From Pseudomonadota bacterium (GTDB lineage: Bacteria > Desulfobacterota > Desulfovibrionia > Desulfovibrionales > Desulfovibrionaceae), in contig JAHJLB010000036.1 in the NCBI GenBank assembly GCA_018822105.1, forward strand, positions 1 to 64,000: DNA of 64,000 nucleotides, in the 5' to 3' direction. The notes beneath the pieces were generated by a model. That model searched no databases, was not told the DNA's origin, and saw only the letters and a program-made list of their open reading frames with translations. The position numbers and the translations under genes are program-made. Below are positions 1-7,291 of this stretch, in pieces; the first letter of the stretch is position 1, and the number at the start of each line of letters is the position of its first letter.

Positions 1-114
1 CGCTGCGCCCGCGACATCGGCGCCCGGGGCTTCCCGGTGCGCGTCCTGGTCGTCCCCACCAACGAGGAGCTGGAGATCGCCCGGCAGACCATTGCCGTGC
101 TGCAGGCCCGCTAG
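1..114 (+). CDS. ackA: acetate kinase, C-terminal end (partial)
   Basis: The last 37 codons of a gene that begins before the window. The end reads VRVLVVPTNEELEIARQT, which matches the conserved C-terminus of acetate kinase (VIPTNEE-x-IA). Acetate kinase transfers phosphate from acetyl phosphate to ADP, the substrate-level ATP step when lactate is oxidised to acetate. The lactate permease follows 80 bases later on the same strand, which fits the organic-acid gene block of Desulfovibrio. Only the tail is visible, so catalytic residues cannot be checked. Confidence 0.8.
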   Translation, partial: RCARDIGARGFPVRVLVVPTNEELEIARQTIAVLQAR

Positions 115-194
115 CACCATATCGGCTGAGACCCCGTGCGGATGGTTGTCCGCCGCGGGAAGCGATGGATAACCATTTTGCAAGGAGGATTTTC

Positions 195-1853
195 ATGGAC
201 CCAATGGTGGCTCAGGTTGTTGCAACTTGGAAACAGGTCTACACGCCCATCGGCGACGGCGGGTACATCCTGCCGGCGCTGGTGGCGGGCATCCCGCTGT
301 ACATTCTCTTCTACATGCTCGCAGTGAAGCGCGCCAAGGGCCACTTCGCGGCCGGAGCGGCCCTGCTGGCCGCCGTGGGCATTTCCGTCGCCCTGTGGGG
401 CATGCCCGCCAAGCTGGCGGTCTCGGCCACCCTCTACGGCGCGGCCATCGGCCTGTTCCCCATCTGCTGGATCGTCATCACGGCCATCTGGGTCTACAAC
501 ATGACCGTGGAGTCCGGGCAGTTCGAGGTCATCAAGACCTCCCTGGCCTGCGTCACCGAGGACCGCCGCCTGCAGGCCATCCTCATCGCCTTCGCCTTCG
601 GCTCCTTCATCGAGGGCACCGCGGGCTTCGGCACCCCGGTGGCCATCACCGCGGCCATGCTCGTGGGGCTGGGCTTCAACCCTCTCTACGCCGCGGGCCT
701 GTGCCTCATCGCCAACACCGCGCCCGTGGCCTTCGGCGCCCTGGGCATTCCCATCATCGCCGTGGCCGAGCTGACCAAGATCGATCTCATGAAGATCAGC
801 TCCATCGTGGGCCGCCAGCTGCCCTTCCTGTCCATCCTCGTGCCCCTGTGGCTGTCCGTCACCATGTGCGGCTTCAAGCGCTCCCTGGAGGTCCTGCCCG
901 CCATCATCGTGGCCGGCGTGTGCTTCGCCGGCTCCCAGTTCGTGGTCTCCAACTACGTCGGGCCCATGCTGCCCGACGTCATCTCGGCCATCGTGACCAT
1001 CGTCGGCATGTTCGCCTTCCTCAAAGTCTGGAAGCCCAAGACCATCTGGCGCTTCGCCGATGAGCCTGCTACCTCCGGCCCGGCCATCTGCCACTACAGC
1101 CCGGGCCAGGTCCTGCGCGCCTGGATGCCTTGGCTCGTGTTGGCCGTCGCTGTCTTCATCTGGGGCCTCAAGGACGCCCAGGCCATGTTGAACGTCGTGA
1201 CCATGAAGCTCGACTGGCCCTCCCTGCACAACCTGGTCATCAAGACCGCCCCAATCGCCGCGGACAAGGCCTACGGCGCGGTGTACAAGTTCAACTGGCT
1301 GTCCTCGCCCGGCTCCGCCGTGTTCGTGGCCGGCCTCCTGTCCATCTTCGTCCTGCCGAACTACGGTCCGGGCAAAGCCTTCGGCTGCTTCTTCCGCACC
1401 ATCAAGCAGCTGCGCTTCCCCATCGTGACCATCGCCATGATCGTGGGCCTGGCCTACATCATGAATTACTCCGGCATGAGCTCCTCCCTCGGCCTGGCCT
1501 TCACCCTGACCGGCTCCTGGTTCCCGTTCTTCGCGCCGATCATCGGCTGGCTGGGCGTGTTCCTCACCGGTTCCGACACCTCGTCGAACCTGCTCTTCGG
1601 CAGCCTGCAGCAGACCACAGCCCAGCAGATCGGTGTTGACCCGGCCCTGTGCGTGGCGGCAAACTCCTCGGGCGGCGTCACCGGCAAGATGATCTCCCCG
1701 CAGTCCATCTCCGTGGCCACCGCCGCCGCGAACATGGTCGGCCAGGAGGGCAACCTGTTCCGCTTCACCCTGAAGCATTCCATCGGCATGCTGCTGGTGG
1801 TCTGCGTGCTCACCTACCTGCAGGCCTACACCCTGAGCTGGATGCTGCCGTAA
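195..1853 (+). CDS. lctP: L-lactate permease
   Basis: A 552-residue, highly hydrophobic inner-membrane protein of the LctP/LldP family (proton-coupled lactate uptake). It has a dozen or more membrane segments and the family signatures GSFIEGTAGFGTPVAI (about residue 135) and GSDTSSNLLFG (about residue 460). The start at 195 follows a strong AAGGAGG at 182-188; an in-frame ATG at 165 has no ribosome binding site. It lies between ackA and the LutC/LutB-type genes, so it very likely supplies lactate to the enzymes encoded downstream. Substrate is inferred from family and context; glycolate or other 2-hydroxyacids could also be carried. Confidence 0.93.
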   Translation: MDPMVAQVVATWKQVYTPIGDGGYILPALVAGIPLYILFYMLAVKRAKGHFAAGAALLAAVGISVALWGMPAKLAVSATLYGAAIGLFPICWIVITAIWVYNMTVESGQFEVIKTSLACVTEDRRLQAILIAFAFGSFIEGTAGFGTPVAITAAMLVGLGFNPLYAAGLCLIANTAPVAFGALGIPIIAVAELTKIDLMKISSIVGRQLPFLSILVPLWLSVTMCGFKRSLEVLPAIIVAGVCFAGSQFVVSNYVGPMLPDVISAIVTIVGMFAFLKVWKPKTIWRFADEPATSGPAICHYSPGQVLRAWMPWLVLAVAVFIWGLKDAQAMLNVVTMKLDWPSLHNLVIKTAPIAADKAYGAVYKFNWLSSPGSAVFVAGLLSIFVLPNYGPGKAFGCFFRTIKQLRFPIVTIAMIVGLAYIMNYSGMSSSLGLAFTLTGSWFPFFAPIIGWLGVFLTGSDTSSNLLFGSLQQTTAQQIGVDPALCVAANSSGGVTGKMISPQSISVATAAANMVGQEGNLFRFTLKHSIGMLLVVCVLTYLQAYTLSWMLP

Positions 1854-1875
1854 CCCCAAACCCTCAAGCCTCTAC

Positions 1876-1912
1876 GGAGCCGGGCCGCCCATGATTGGGT
1901 TGGCCCGGCTCC
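1876..1912 (+). terminator. GC-rich hairpin after lactate permease
   Basis: An 11-bp perfect inverted repeat, GGAGCCGGGCC (1876-1886) and GGCCCGGCTCC (1902-1912), with a 15-nt loop that can add a short inner CCC/GGG pairing. It lies 22 bases after the permease stop and about 105 bases before the next gene. No T-run follows, so it may be a weak terminator, an attenuator or an RNA-stabilising structure that lowers expression of the downstream genes relative to the permease. Confidence 0.5.
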
Positions 1913-2017
1913 AGCACAAATTTACGGCTCGCCCCAATATGGGCGGCCGAACCCGGCGGATGAAGGCCGCACAAGCGCCGCCGCCAAAGCCTGCAACGGG
2001 AGTTACGAGGTGCGACC

Positions 2018-2644
2018 ATGAACGACAAAGCGCGACTTGCGGATCTGATGGCCGAAAAGGCCGGGCTGGTCTCGGCCATCGTGTCCCGGGTGAAGTCCCT
2101 GGACGAGGCCTTCGCCTACACCCTGGACGTGTGCGACAAGAAGGAGGCCTGCCAGCTCCTGCCCTCCGGCTGCGAGTCGGACCTCTCCGCTGGCGCTGGC
2201 GCGCTCTGCGACGCCAAACTCGGCAAGATCATCGCCGCGCCCGGACTCCCCGCCGAGGCCGTCAAGGCCCTGGGCGAGGCCTGCGCCGGGCGCGGGGTCG
2301 GGTTCATCACCCAGGGCATGCGCTCGCACCTGGCGGGCATCGACATCGGCTTCACCATCGCCGAGGCCGCCATCGCCGAGACCGGCACCTTCGTGCTCGA
2401 CTCCAGAAGCGAGGAGCTGCGCCTGGCAACCATGATCTGCGAGGTGCACGTCTGCGTGGTGCCTGTGTCGGCCATCCGCGAGACGAGCTTCGAGGTGGAG
2501 GATCATTTGCGGGAGCTGTGCCAGGACGCGCCCGGCTACGTGGCCTTCATCACCGGGGCCTCGCGCACGGCGGACATCGAGCGCGTGCTGGCCATCGGCG
2601 TGCACGGGCCCCTTGAGCTGCACATCCTGCTTCTGGAGGACTAA
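2018..2644 (+). CDS. lutC: LutC-like LUD-domain protein
   Basis: A 208-residue soluble protein of the LUD (lactate utilisation, DUF162) family. It carries the AETGTFVLDS stretch (about residues 123-132) that is typical of LutC/LutB LUD domains. LutC is one part of the LutABC L-lactate dehydrogenase; its exact chemistry is not settled. The start ATG follows GAGG at 2007-2010. The next gene begins three bases after its stop and encodes the iron-sulfur partner, so the two are an operon and probably one complex. Family assignment is firm; lactate as the substrate is inferred from the permease upstream. Confidence 0.85.
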   Translation: MNDKARLADLMAEKAGLVSAIVSRVKSLDEAFAYTLDVCDKKEACQLLPSGCESDLSAGAGALCDAKLGKIIAAPGLPAEAVKALGEACAGRGVGFITQGMRSHLAGIDIGFTIAEAAIAETGTFVLDSRSEELRLATMICEVHVCVVPVSAIRETSFEVEDHLRELCQDAPGYVAFITGASRTADIERVLAIGVHGPLELHILLLED

Positions 2645-2647
2645 CCC

Positions 2648-4810
2648 ATGCAGAACGCACGCGATCTCAAGGAATACAAGGGCGAGCTTTCCGGCGCCCT
2701 GGGCAACGAGTTTCTGCGCACCGCCATGGACAACTTCGCCATGGCCTACCGAGTCAGCCGGGCCAAGGCCTTTGCCGGCATGGACGTGGACGGCCTGGTG
2801 CGCGACATCGCGCAGGCCAAGGACCAGGCCATGGCCCGCATGGACGAGCTCTTCGAGGAGTTCAAGACGCAGGCCGAACGCCAGGGCGTCACCGTGCATC
2901 TGGCCAAGACCGGCCAGGAAGCCAACGAGATCATCGGCCGCATCGCGGAAAAGGCGGGCGTCAAGCGCATCGTCAAGAGCAAGTCCATGACCGCCGAGGA
3001 GACGCTCTTGAACCACCACCTGGAGGATCTGGGCCTGGAGGTCACGGAGACGGACCTCGGCGAATGGATCATCCAGTTGCGCCATGAAGGCCCGACGCAC
3101 ATGGTCATGCCCGCCATCCACCTCTCGCGGTACCAGGTGGCCGAACTCTTCAGCGAGGTCACCGGGGCCAGGCAGGAGGGCGACATTCAGAAGCTGGTCA
3201 AGGTGGCCCGGCGCGAGCTGCGCGCCAAGTACGCCCAGGCCGAGATGGGCATCTCCGGCGGCAACTTCGCCATCGCCGAGACCGGGACCATCGCCCTGTG
3301 CACCAACGAGGGCAACGCCCGCCTGGTGACCACCCTGCCGAGGGTGCACGTGGCCCTGGTGGGCCTGGACAAGCTCACCCCGACCCTGACCGACGCCCTG
3401 CGCGTCATCAAGGCCCTGCCCAGAAACGCCACGGGCCAGGCCATCACCTCCTACGTCACCTGGATCACCGGCCCGGGCGAGTGCCAGAGCTCCCCGGACG
3501 GCAAAAAGGAAATGCACGTGGTCTTCCTGGACAACGGGCGCCGCAAGCTGGCCAAGGACCCGGTGTTCTCCCAGGTCTTGCGCTGCGTGCGCTGCGGGGC
3601 CTGCGCCAACGTCTGTCCGGTGTACCGCCTGGTGGGCGGCCACCAGTACGGCCACATCTACATCGGGGCCATCGGCCTCATCCTGACCTACTTCTATCAT
3701 GGCCGCGAGAAGGCCAAGAACCTGGTGCAGAACTGCATCAACTGCGGGGCCTGCAAGGCCGTGTGCGTGGGCGGCATCGACCTGCCCCGGCTCATCAAGG
3801 AGGTCCACGCGCGCATCCAGGACGAGGAGGGCCATCCGCTCCAGAGCCAGCTCCTGGGCATGGTGCTCAAGAGCCGCAAGATGTTCCACGCCCTCCTGCG
3901 CTCGGCCAAGGCCGTGCAGAAGCCGGTCACCGGCGGCACCCCGTACCTGCGCCACCTGCCCATGATCTTTGCGCGCGGGCAGGGGTTCCGTGCCCTTCCG
4001 GCCATCGCCGAGACTCCCTTCCGCGACCGCTTCGAGTCCATCAAACCCAAGGTCAAGGGCCCGAAGCTCCGCGTGGCCCTGTTCTCCGGCTGCGTGCAGG
4101 ACTTCGTGTACCCGGAGCAGGCCGAGGCCGCGGTGAAGATCCTGGCGAAGCACAACGTGAGCGTGGACTTCCCCCTGGACCAGTCCTGCTGCGGCCTGCC
4201 GGTGCAGATGATGGGCGAGCGCGAGGCCAGCAGGAGCGTGGCCGCCCAGAACGTCCGGGCCTTTGACCTGGACTCCTGCGACTACATCCTGACCCTGTGC
4301 GCCTCCTGCGCCTCGCACCTGAAGCACGGCTATCCCGAGATCCTGGGCCCGGACTGCGAGGGCGACCCCGGGCTGGCGGCAACGGTGCGCCAGTTCGCGG
4401 ACCGGGTCATCGACTTCAGCTCCTTCGTGCACGACGTGCTCCAGGTCGAGCCTGCGGAGTTCCGCGCGGACGGCAGGAAGGCCGCCTACCACGCGCCTTG
4501 CCACCTCTGCCGCGGCCTGGGCGTCACCAAGGCCCCGCGCGAGCTCATGGCCACGGGCGGGCTGGAGTACCTCCCGGCCGAGGAGGAGGACGTGTGCTGC
4601 GGCTTTGGCGGCACCTACTCCATGAAGTTCCCCGAGCTCTCGGCTGAGCTGCTGAAGAAAAAACTTGCGAACATCGAGAAGACCGGGGCAGAATTGCTGC
4701 TCACCGACTGCCCGGGCTGCATCATGCAGCTGCGCGGCGGGCTTGCGACCAAGGGCAGCCCCATCAAGGTGCAGCACGTGGCCGAGGCCCTGGCCGAACG
4801 GCTCAGGTAG
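2648..4810 (+). CDS. lutB: LutB/LutA-type fused iron-sulfur lactate oxidation protein
   Basis: A 720-residue fusion. Residues about 65-300 form a LUD domain (again with AETGT). Two ferredoxin-like cluster motifs follow: CVRCGACANVCP near 315 and CINCGACKAVC near 363. The C-terminal part (about 475-720) has two CCG/heterodisulfide-reductase-type repeats with SCCGLP (about 513), CASCASH (about 552) and DVCCGFGG (about 649), as in LutA. So the parts that Bacillus encodes as LutA and LutB are joined here. It probably accepts electrons from lactate and passes them through the clusters towards quinone or another carrier. No membrane segment is visible. It sits in a dense operon with lutC upstream and an FMN enzyme downstream. 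Confidence 0.87.
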   Translation: MQNARDLKEYKGELSGALGNEFLRTAMDNFAMAYRVSRAKAFAGMDVDGLVRDIAQAKDQAMARMDELFEEFKTQAERQGVTVHLAKTGQEANEIIGRIAEKAGVKRIVKSKSMTAEETLLNHHLEDLGLEVTETDLGEWIIQLRHEGPTHMVMPAIHLSRYQVAELFSEVTGARQEGDIQKLVKVARRELRAKYAQAEMGISGGNFAIAETGTIALCTNEGNARLVTTLPRVHVALVGLDKLTPTLTDALRVIKALPRNATGQAITSYVTWITGPGECQSSPDGKKEMHVVFLDNGRRKLAKDPVFSQVLRCVRCGACANVCPVYRLVGGHQYGHIYIGAIGLILTYFYHGREKAKNLVQNCINCGACKAVCVGGIDLPRLIKEVHARIQDEEGHPLQSQLLGMVLKSRKMFHALLRSAKAVQKPVTGGTPYLRHLPMIFARGQGFRALPAIAETPFRDRFESIKPKVKGPKLRVALFSGCVQDFVYPEQAEAAVKILAKHNVSVDFPLDQSCCGLPVQMMGEREASRSVAAQNVRAFDLDSCDYILTLCASCASHLKHGYPEILGPDCEGDPGLAATVRQFADRVIDFSSFVHDVLQVEPAEFRADGRKAAYHAPCHLCRGLGVTKAPRELMATGGLEYLPAEEEDVCCGFGGTYSMKFPELSAELLKKKLANIEKTGAELLLTDCPGCIMQLRGGLATKGSPIKVQHVAEALAERLR

Positions 4811-4843
4811 GGTTTGAACCGCAGCATTCCGGAGGATGATATT

Positions 4844-5857
4844 TTGAAGGACATACGCGTGAAGGCCCGCGAGCTCATGGCGGGCTATTGCAAGGTCTGC
4901 CCCATCTGCAACGGCAGGGCCTGCGCCGGGGAGGTGCCCGGCATGGGCGGCCTGGGCACGGGCGCCTCGTTCATGAACAACGTCTCGGCCCTGGCCTCCC
5001 TGCGCTTCAACATGCGCCTGATCCATGCGGCGGAGACGCCGGACACCTCCACTGAGGTGCTGGGCCGCACCCTCTCCATGCCCGTCCTGGCCGCGCCCAT
5101 CGGCGGGGTCTCCTTCAACATGGGCGGCAAGATCGCGGAAGCCGAATACTGCGAGGCGGTGCTCGGCGGCTGCGTGGACCAGGGCGTGCTCGGGTGCTGC
5201 GGCGACGGCGTGCCGCCCGTCATCCACGAGTCCGGCTTCGAGGCGCTGAAGGCCCTGGGCGGCGCGGGCATCCCCTTCATCAAGCCCTGGGAGGACAAGG
5301 AGCTCTTCGAGAAGCTGGACAAGGCCGTGGCCACCGGAGCGGGCATCGTGGGCATGGACATCGACGCCGCCGGGCTCGTGACCCTGCGCCTCATGGGCCG
5401 CCCCGTGGGTCCCAAGACCGTGGCCAAGCTTCGGGACATCATCCATCATGTGCCGGCCAGGTTCGTGCTCAAGGGCGTCATGACCCCGGACGACGCCAAG
5501 CGGGCCGTGGACGCCGGGGCCGCGGGCATCGTGGTCTCCAACCACGGGGGGCGCGTGCTGGACCACACGCCAGGCACCGCCGAGGCCCTGCCCGCCGTGG
5601 CCGCCGCGGTGAAGGGCCAGGTCGCCATCCTGGTGGACGGCGGCGTGCGCACCGGCGGCGATGTGCTGAAGATGCTGGCCCTGGGCGCGGACGCCGTGAT
5701 GATCGGCCGGCCCTTCTGCACCGCCGCCCTGGGCGGGGGCAGGGCGGGCGTGGCCAAGTACCTGGAGCAGGTCCGCGGCGAGCTGACCCAGGCCATGATC
5801 CTCACCGGCTGCGCCAAGGTGTCCGACGCGGGCCGGGACATTCTGTTCGGCGCCTAG
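4844..5857 (+). CDS. FMN-dependent alpha-hydroxyacid dehydrogenase (lactate dehydrogenase-like)
   Basis: A 337-residue TIM-barrel protein of the FMN-dependent 2-hydroxyacid dehydrogenase family. Visible family motifs are the Lys of FVLKGVMTPDDA, SNHGGRVLD with the catalytic His, and the FMN-phosphate site DGGVRTGGD...GADAVMIGRP. I chose the TTG at 4844 because GGAGG at 4831-4835 lies eight bases before it; the frame is open to 4814 but lacks a ribosome site there. The N-terminus has C16, C19, C22 and C27, a CxxCxxCx4C pattern that ordinary LldD enzymes lack. Its place right after the Lut genes suggests lactate or a related 2-hydroxyacid as substrate. Fe-S binding is inference. Confidence 0.85.
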   Translation: MKDIRVKARELMAGYCKVCPICNGRACAGEVPGMGGLGTGASFMNNVSALASLRFNMRLIHAAETPDTSTEVLGRTLSMPVLAAPIGGVSFNMGGKIAEAEYCEAVLGGCVDQGVLGCCGDGVPPVIHESGFEALKALGGAGIPFIKPWEDKELFEKLDKAVATGAGIVGMDIDAAGLVTLRLMGRPVGPKTVAKLRDIIHHVPARFVLKGVMTPDDAKRAVDAGAAGIVVSNHGGRVLDHTPGTAEALPAVAAAVKGQVAILVDGGVRTGGDVLKMLALGADAVMIGRPFCTAALGGGRAGVAKYLEQVRGELTQAMILTGCAKVSDAGRDILFGA

Positions 5858-5894
5858 CGCCGGGCTCATTTGCGACAGGAAGGGGGCAAGCCGG

Positions 5895-6197
5895 ATGATC
5901 AAGCATATCGTGATGTGGACCCTGAAGGACGAGGCCGAGGGCGCGGGCAAGGCCGCCAACGCCCTGCGCATGAAGGAGCTTCTGGAGGCCCTGGGCGGCC
6001 TCATCCCCGTCATCCGGGAGATCGAGGTGGGCGTGGGCGTGTTCGCCGCCAGCCCGGCCTGCGATGTGATCCTGTACTCAGCCTTTGCCTCGCGCGCGGA
6101 CCTCGACGCCTACCAGGCCCACCCGGAGCACCAGAAGGTGGTGGCCTTCGTGAAGCAGGTGGCGGCCTCGCGCAGCGTGGTGGACTACGAGATCTGA
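5895..6197 (+). CDS. Dabb (stress-responsive A/B barrel) domain protein
   Basis: A 100-residue protein that is almost entirely one Dabb domain. It begins MIKHIVMWTLKDEAEG, the standard opening of this dimeric alpha/beta-barrel fold, and ends in the usual His/Val-rich strand. A purine-rich GGAAGGGGG lies before the ATG. It is the last gene of the lactate block, 37 bases after the FMN enzyme and just before a terminator, so it is probably co-transcribed. Dabb proteins have no uniform activity; some are cyclases and some bind small ligands. No function can be given from sequence alone. Confidence 0.85.
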   Translation: MIKHIVMWTLKDEAEGAGKAANALRMKELLEALGGLIPVIREIEVGVGVFAASPACDVILYSAFASRADLDAYQAHPEHQKVVAFVKQVAASRSVVDYEI

Positions 6198-6223
6198 CCG
6201 CGGCGGGGCGGCTCACAGCAAAG

Positions 6224-6244
6224 ACGGCCCGGCTTCCGGGCCGT
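6224..6244 (+). terminator. terminator of the lactate block
   Basis: Perfect 9-bp stem ACGGCCCGG (6224-6232) and CCGGGCCGT (6236-6244) with a 3-nt loop, followed by TCTGCGTTT. It ends the ackA-lctP-lut transcript before the malate dehydrogenase promoter. Confidence 0.7.
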
Positions 6245-6276
6245 TCTGCGTTTGGCCGCCGGCTGTCCGGGCCGTC

Positions 6277-6306
6277 TTGACGCCCGGGCCGAAAGGCGAC
6301 AAGTGT
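6277..6306 (+). promoter_or_regulatory. putative sigma-70 promoter of mdh-kinase operon
   Basis: TTGACG at 6277-6282 is followed after 17-18 bases by CAAGTGT around 6300-6306, about 28 bases before the mdh start. The spacer (CCCGGGCC, AAA, GCGAC) is strikingly like that of the promoter candidate at 43928-43956. The -35 is good and the -10 weak. Confidence 0.45.
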
Positions 6307-6333
6307 TGAGGGCAGAAGTACGCGGAGGTGCGC

Positions 6334-7278
6334 ATGCCGTTTCGCAGGAAGAAGATCTCCGTCATCGGCGCAGGCCAGGTGGGCGCCACCTGCGCGCTCA
6401 TGGCCGCCAGCCGCGATATGGGCGATGTGGTGCTCCTGGACCGCTCCGAGGGCACGGCCAGGGGCAAGGCCCTGGACATCCTCCAGGCCGGGGCGGTGCA
6501 GCTTTTCGACGGCACCGTGCGCGGCACCGCGGACTACGCCGACACGGCGGGCTCCGACGTGGTGGTGCTTGCCGCGGGCTCCCCGCGCCGGCCGGGGCTG
6601 AGCCGCGACGATCTGCTCGCCGTCAACGCGGGCGTGGTGGCTTCCTGCTGCCGCGAGATCAGGCGCACTTCCCCCGAGGCCGTGGTCATCGTGGTAACCA
6701 ACCCGCTTGACGCCATGGCCCATGTGGCCAAGCGAGAGCTTGGCTTCCCGCGCGAGCGGATACTGGGCATGGCCGGGGTCCTCGACTCCGCGCGCTTCCG
6801 CGCCTTTGTGGCCGAGGAGCTCTCCGTCAGCGTGCGCGACGTGCAGGCGCTGGTGCTGGGCGGGCACGGCGACAGCATGGTGCCCATGCCCCGGCACTGC
6901 TTCGTGGGCGGGGTGCCGCTGATCCAGCTCCTGGCCCCGGAGCGCATCCAGGCCCTGGTGGAGCGCGCAAGGCGCGGCGGCGACGAGATCGTCGGCCTGC
7001 TCGGCACCGGCTCGGCCTTCTCCGCGCCTGCGGCCAGCATCGTGCAGATGGCCGAGGCCGTGCTCAGAAACCAGCGCCGCATCCTCCCCTGCGCGGCGTG
7101 GCTGGAGGGCGAATACGGCGTCACCGGGCTCTTTGTCGGCGTGCCCTGCCTGCTGGGCGGCGGCGGCCTGGAGCGGGTCTGCGAGATCGAACTGGACGCG
7201 GCCGAGCGCGCGGGGTTTGAGCATTCCGTGGCCCGGGTGCGCGCCCTGGTGGACGACCTGGCCCGCCTGGGGCTTTAG
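6334..7278 (+). CDS. mdh: NAD-dependent malate dehydrogenase (LDH-like type)
   Basis: A 314-residue Rossmann-fold enzyme interconverting malate and oxaloacetate. The NAD site is VIGAGQVGATCAL near the N-terminus. The substrate loop reads AAGSPRRPGLSRDDLL; the Arg after Pro is the residue that selects malate over lactate in this family. VTNPLD, the second arginine in GVLDSARF and the catalytic His in GGHGDSMVP are all present. ATG at 6334 follows CGGAGG (6323-6328); a GTG two codons earlier overlaps that site. A sensor kinase starts 13 bases after the stop, suggesting one transcript. Confidence 0.9.
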   Translation: MPFRRKKISVIGAGQVGATCALMAASRDMGDVVLLDRSEGTARGKALDILQAGAVQLFDGTVRGTADYADTAGSDVVVLAAGSPRRPGLSRDDLLAVNAGVVASCCREIRRTSPEAVVIVVTNPLDAMAHVAKRELGFPRERILGMAGVLDSARFRAFVAEELSVSVRDVQALVLGGHGDSMVPMPRHCFVGGVPLIQLLAPERIQALVERARRGGDEIVGLLGTGSAFSAPAASIVQMAEAVLRNQRRILPCAAWLEGEYGVTGLFVGVPCLLGGGGLERVCEIELDAAERAGFEHSVARVRALVDDLARLGL

Positions 7279-7291
7279 CCTGTCCGCGCAT

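Noticed and set aside
165-182. Possible sigma-54 -24/-12 site ahead of the lactate permease (TGG...TTGCA)
   Set aside because: The GG-to-GC spacing is one base too long, and the site would put the transcript start at the start codon.
2003-6013. A very long open frame on the minus strand opposite the lactate genes (and similar long antisense frames opposite most genes)
   Set aside because: The composition is Ala/Gly/His/Gln/Asp-rich with no recognisable domain, and the opposite strand has well-known enzymes. GC-rich genomes give such shadow frames.
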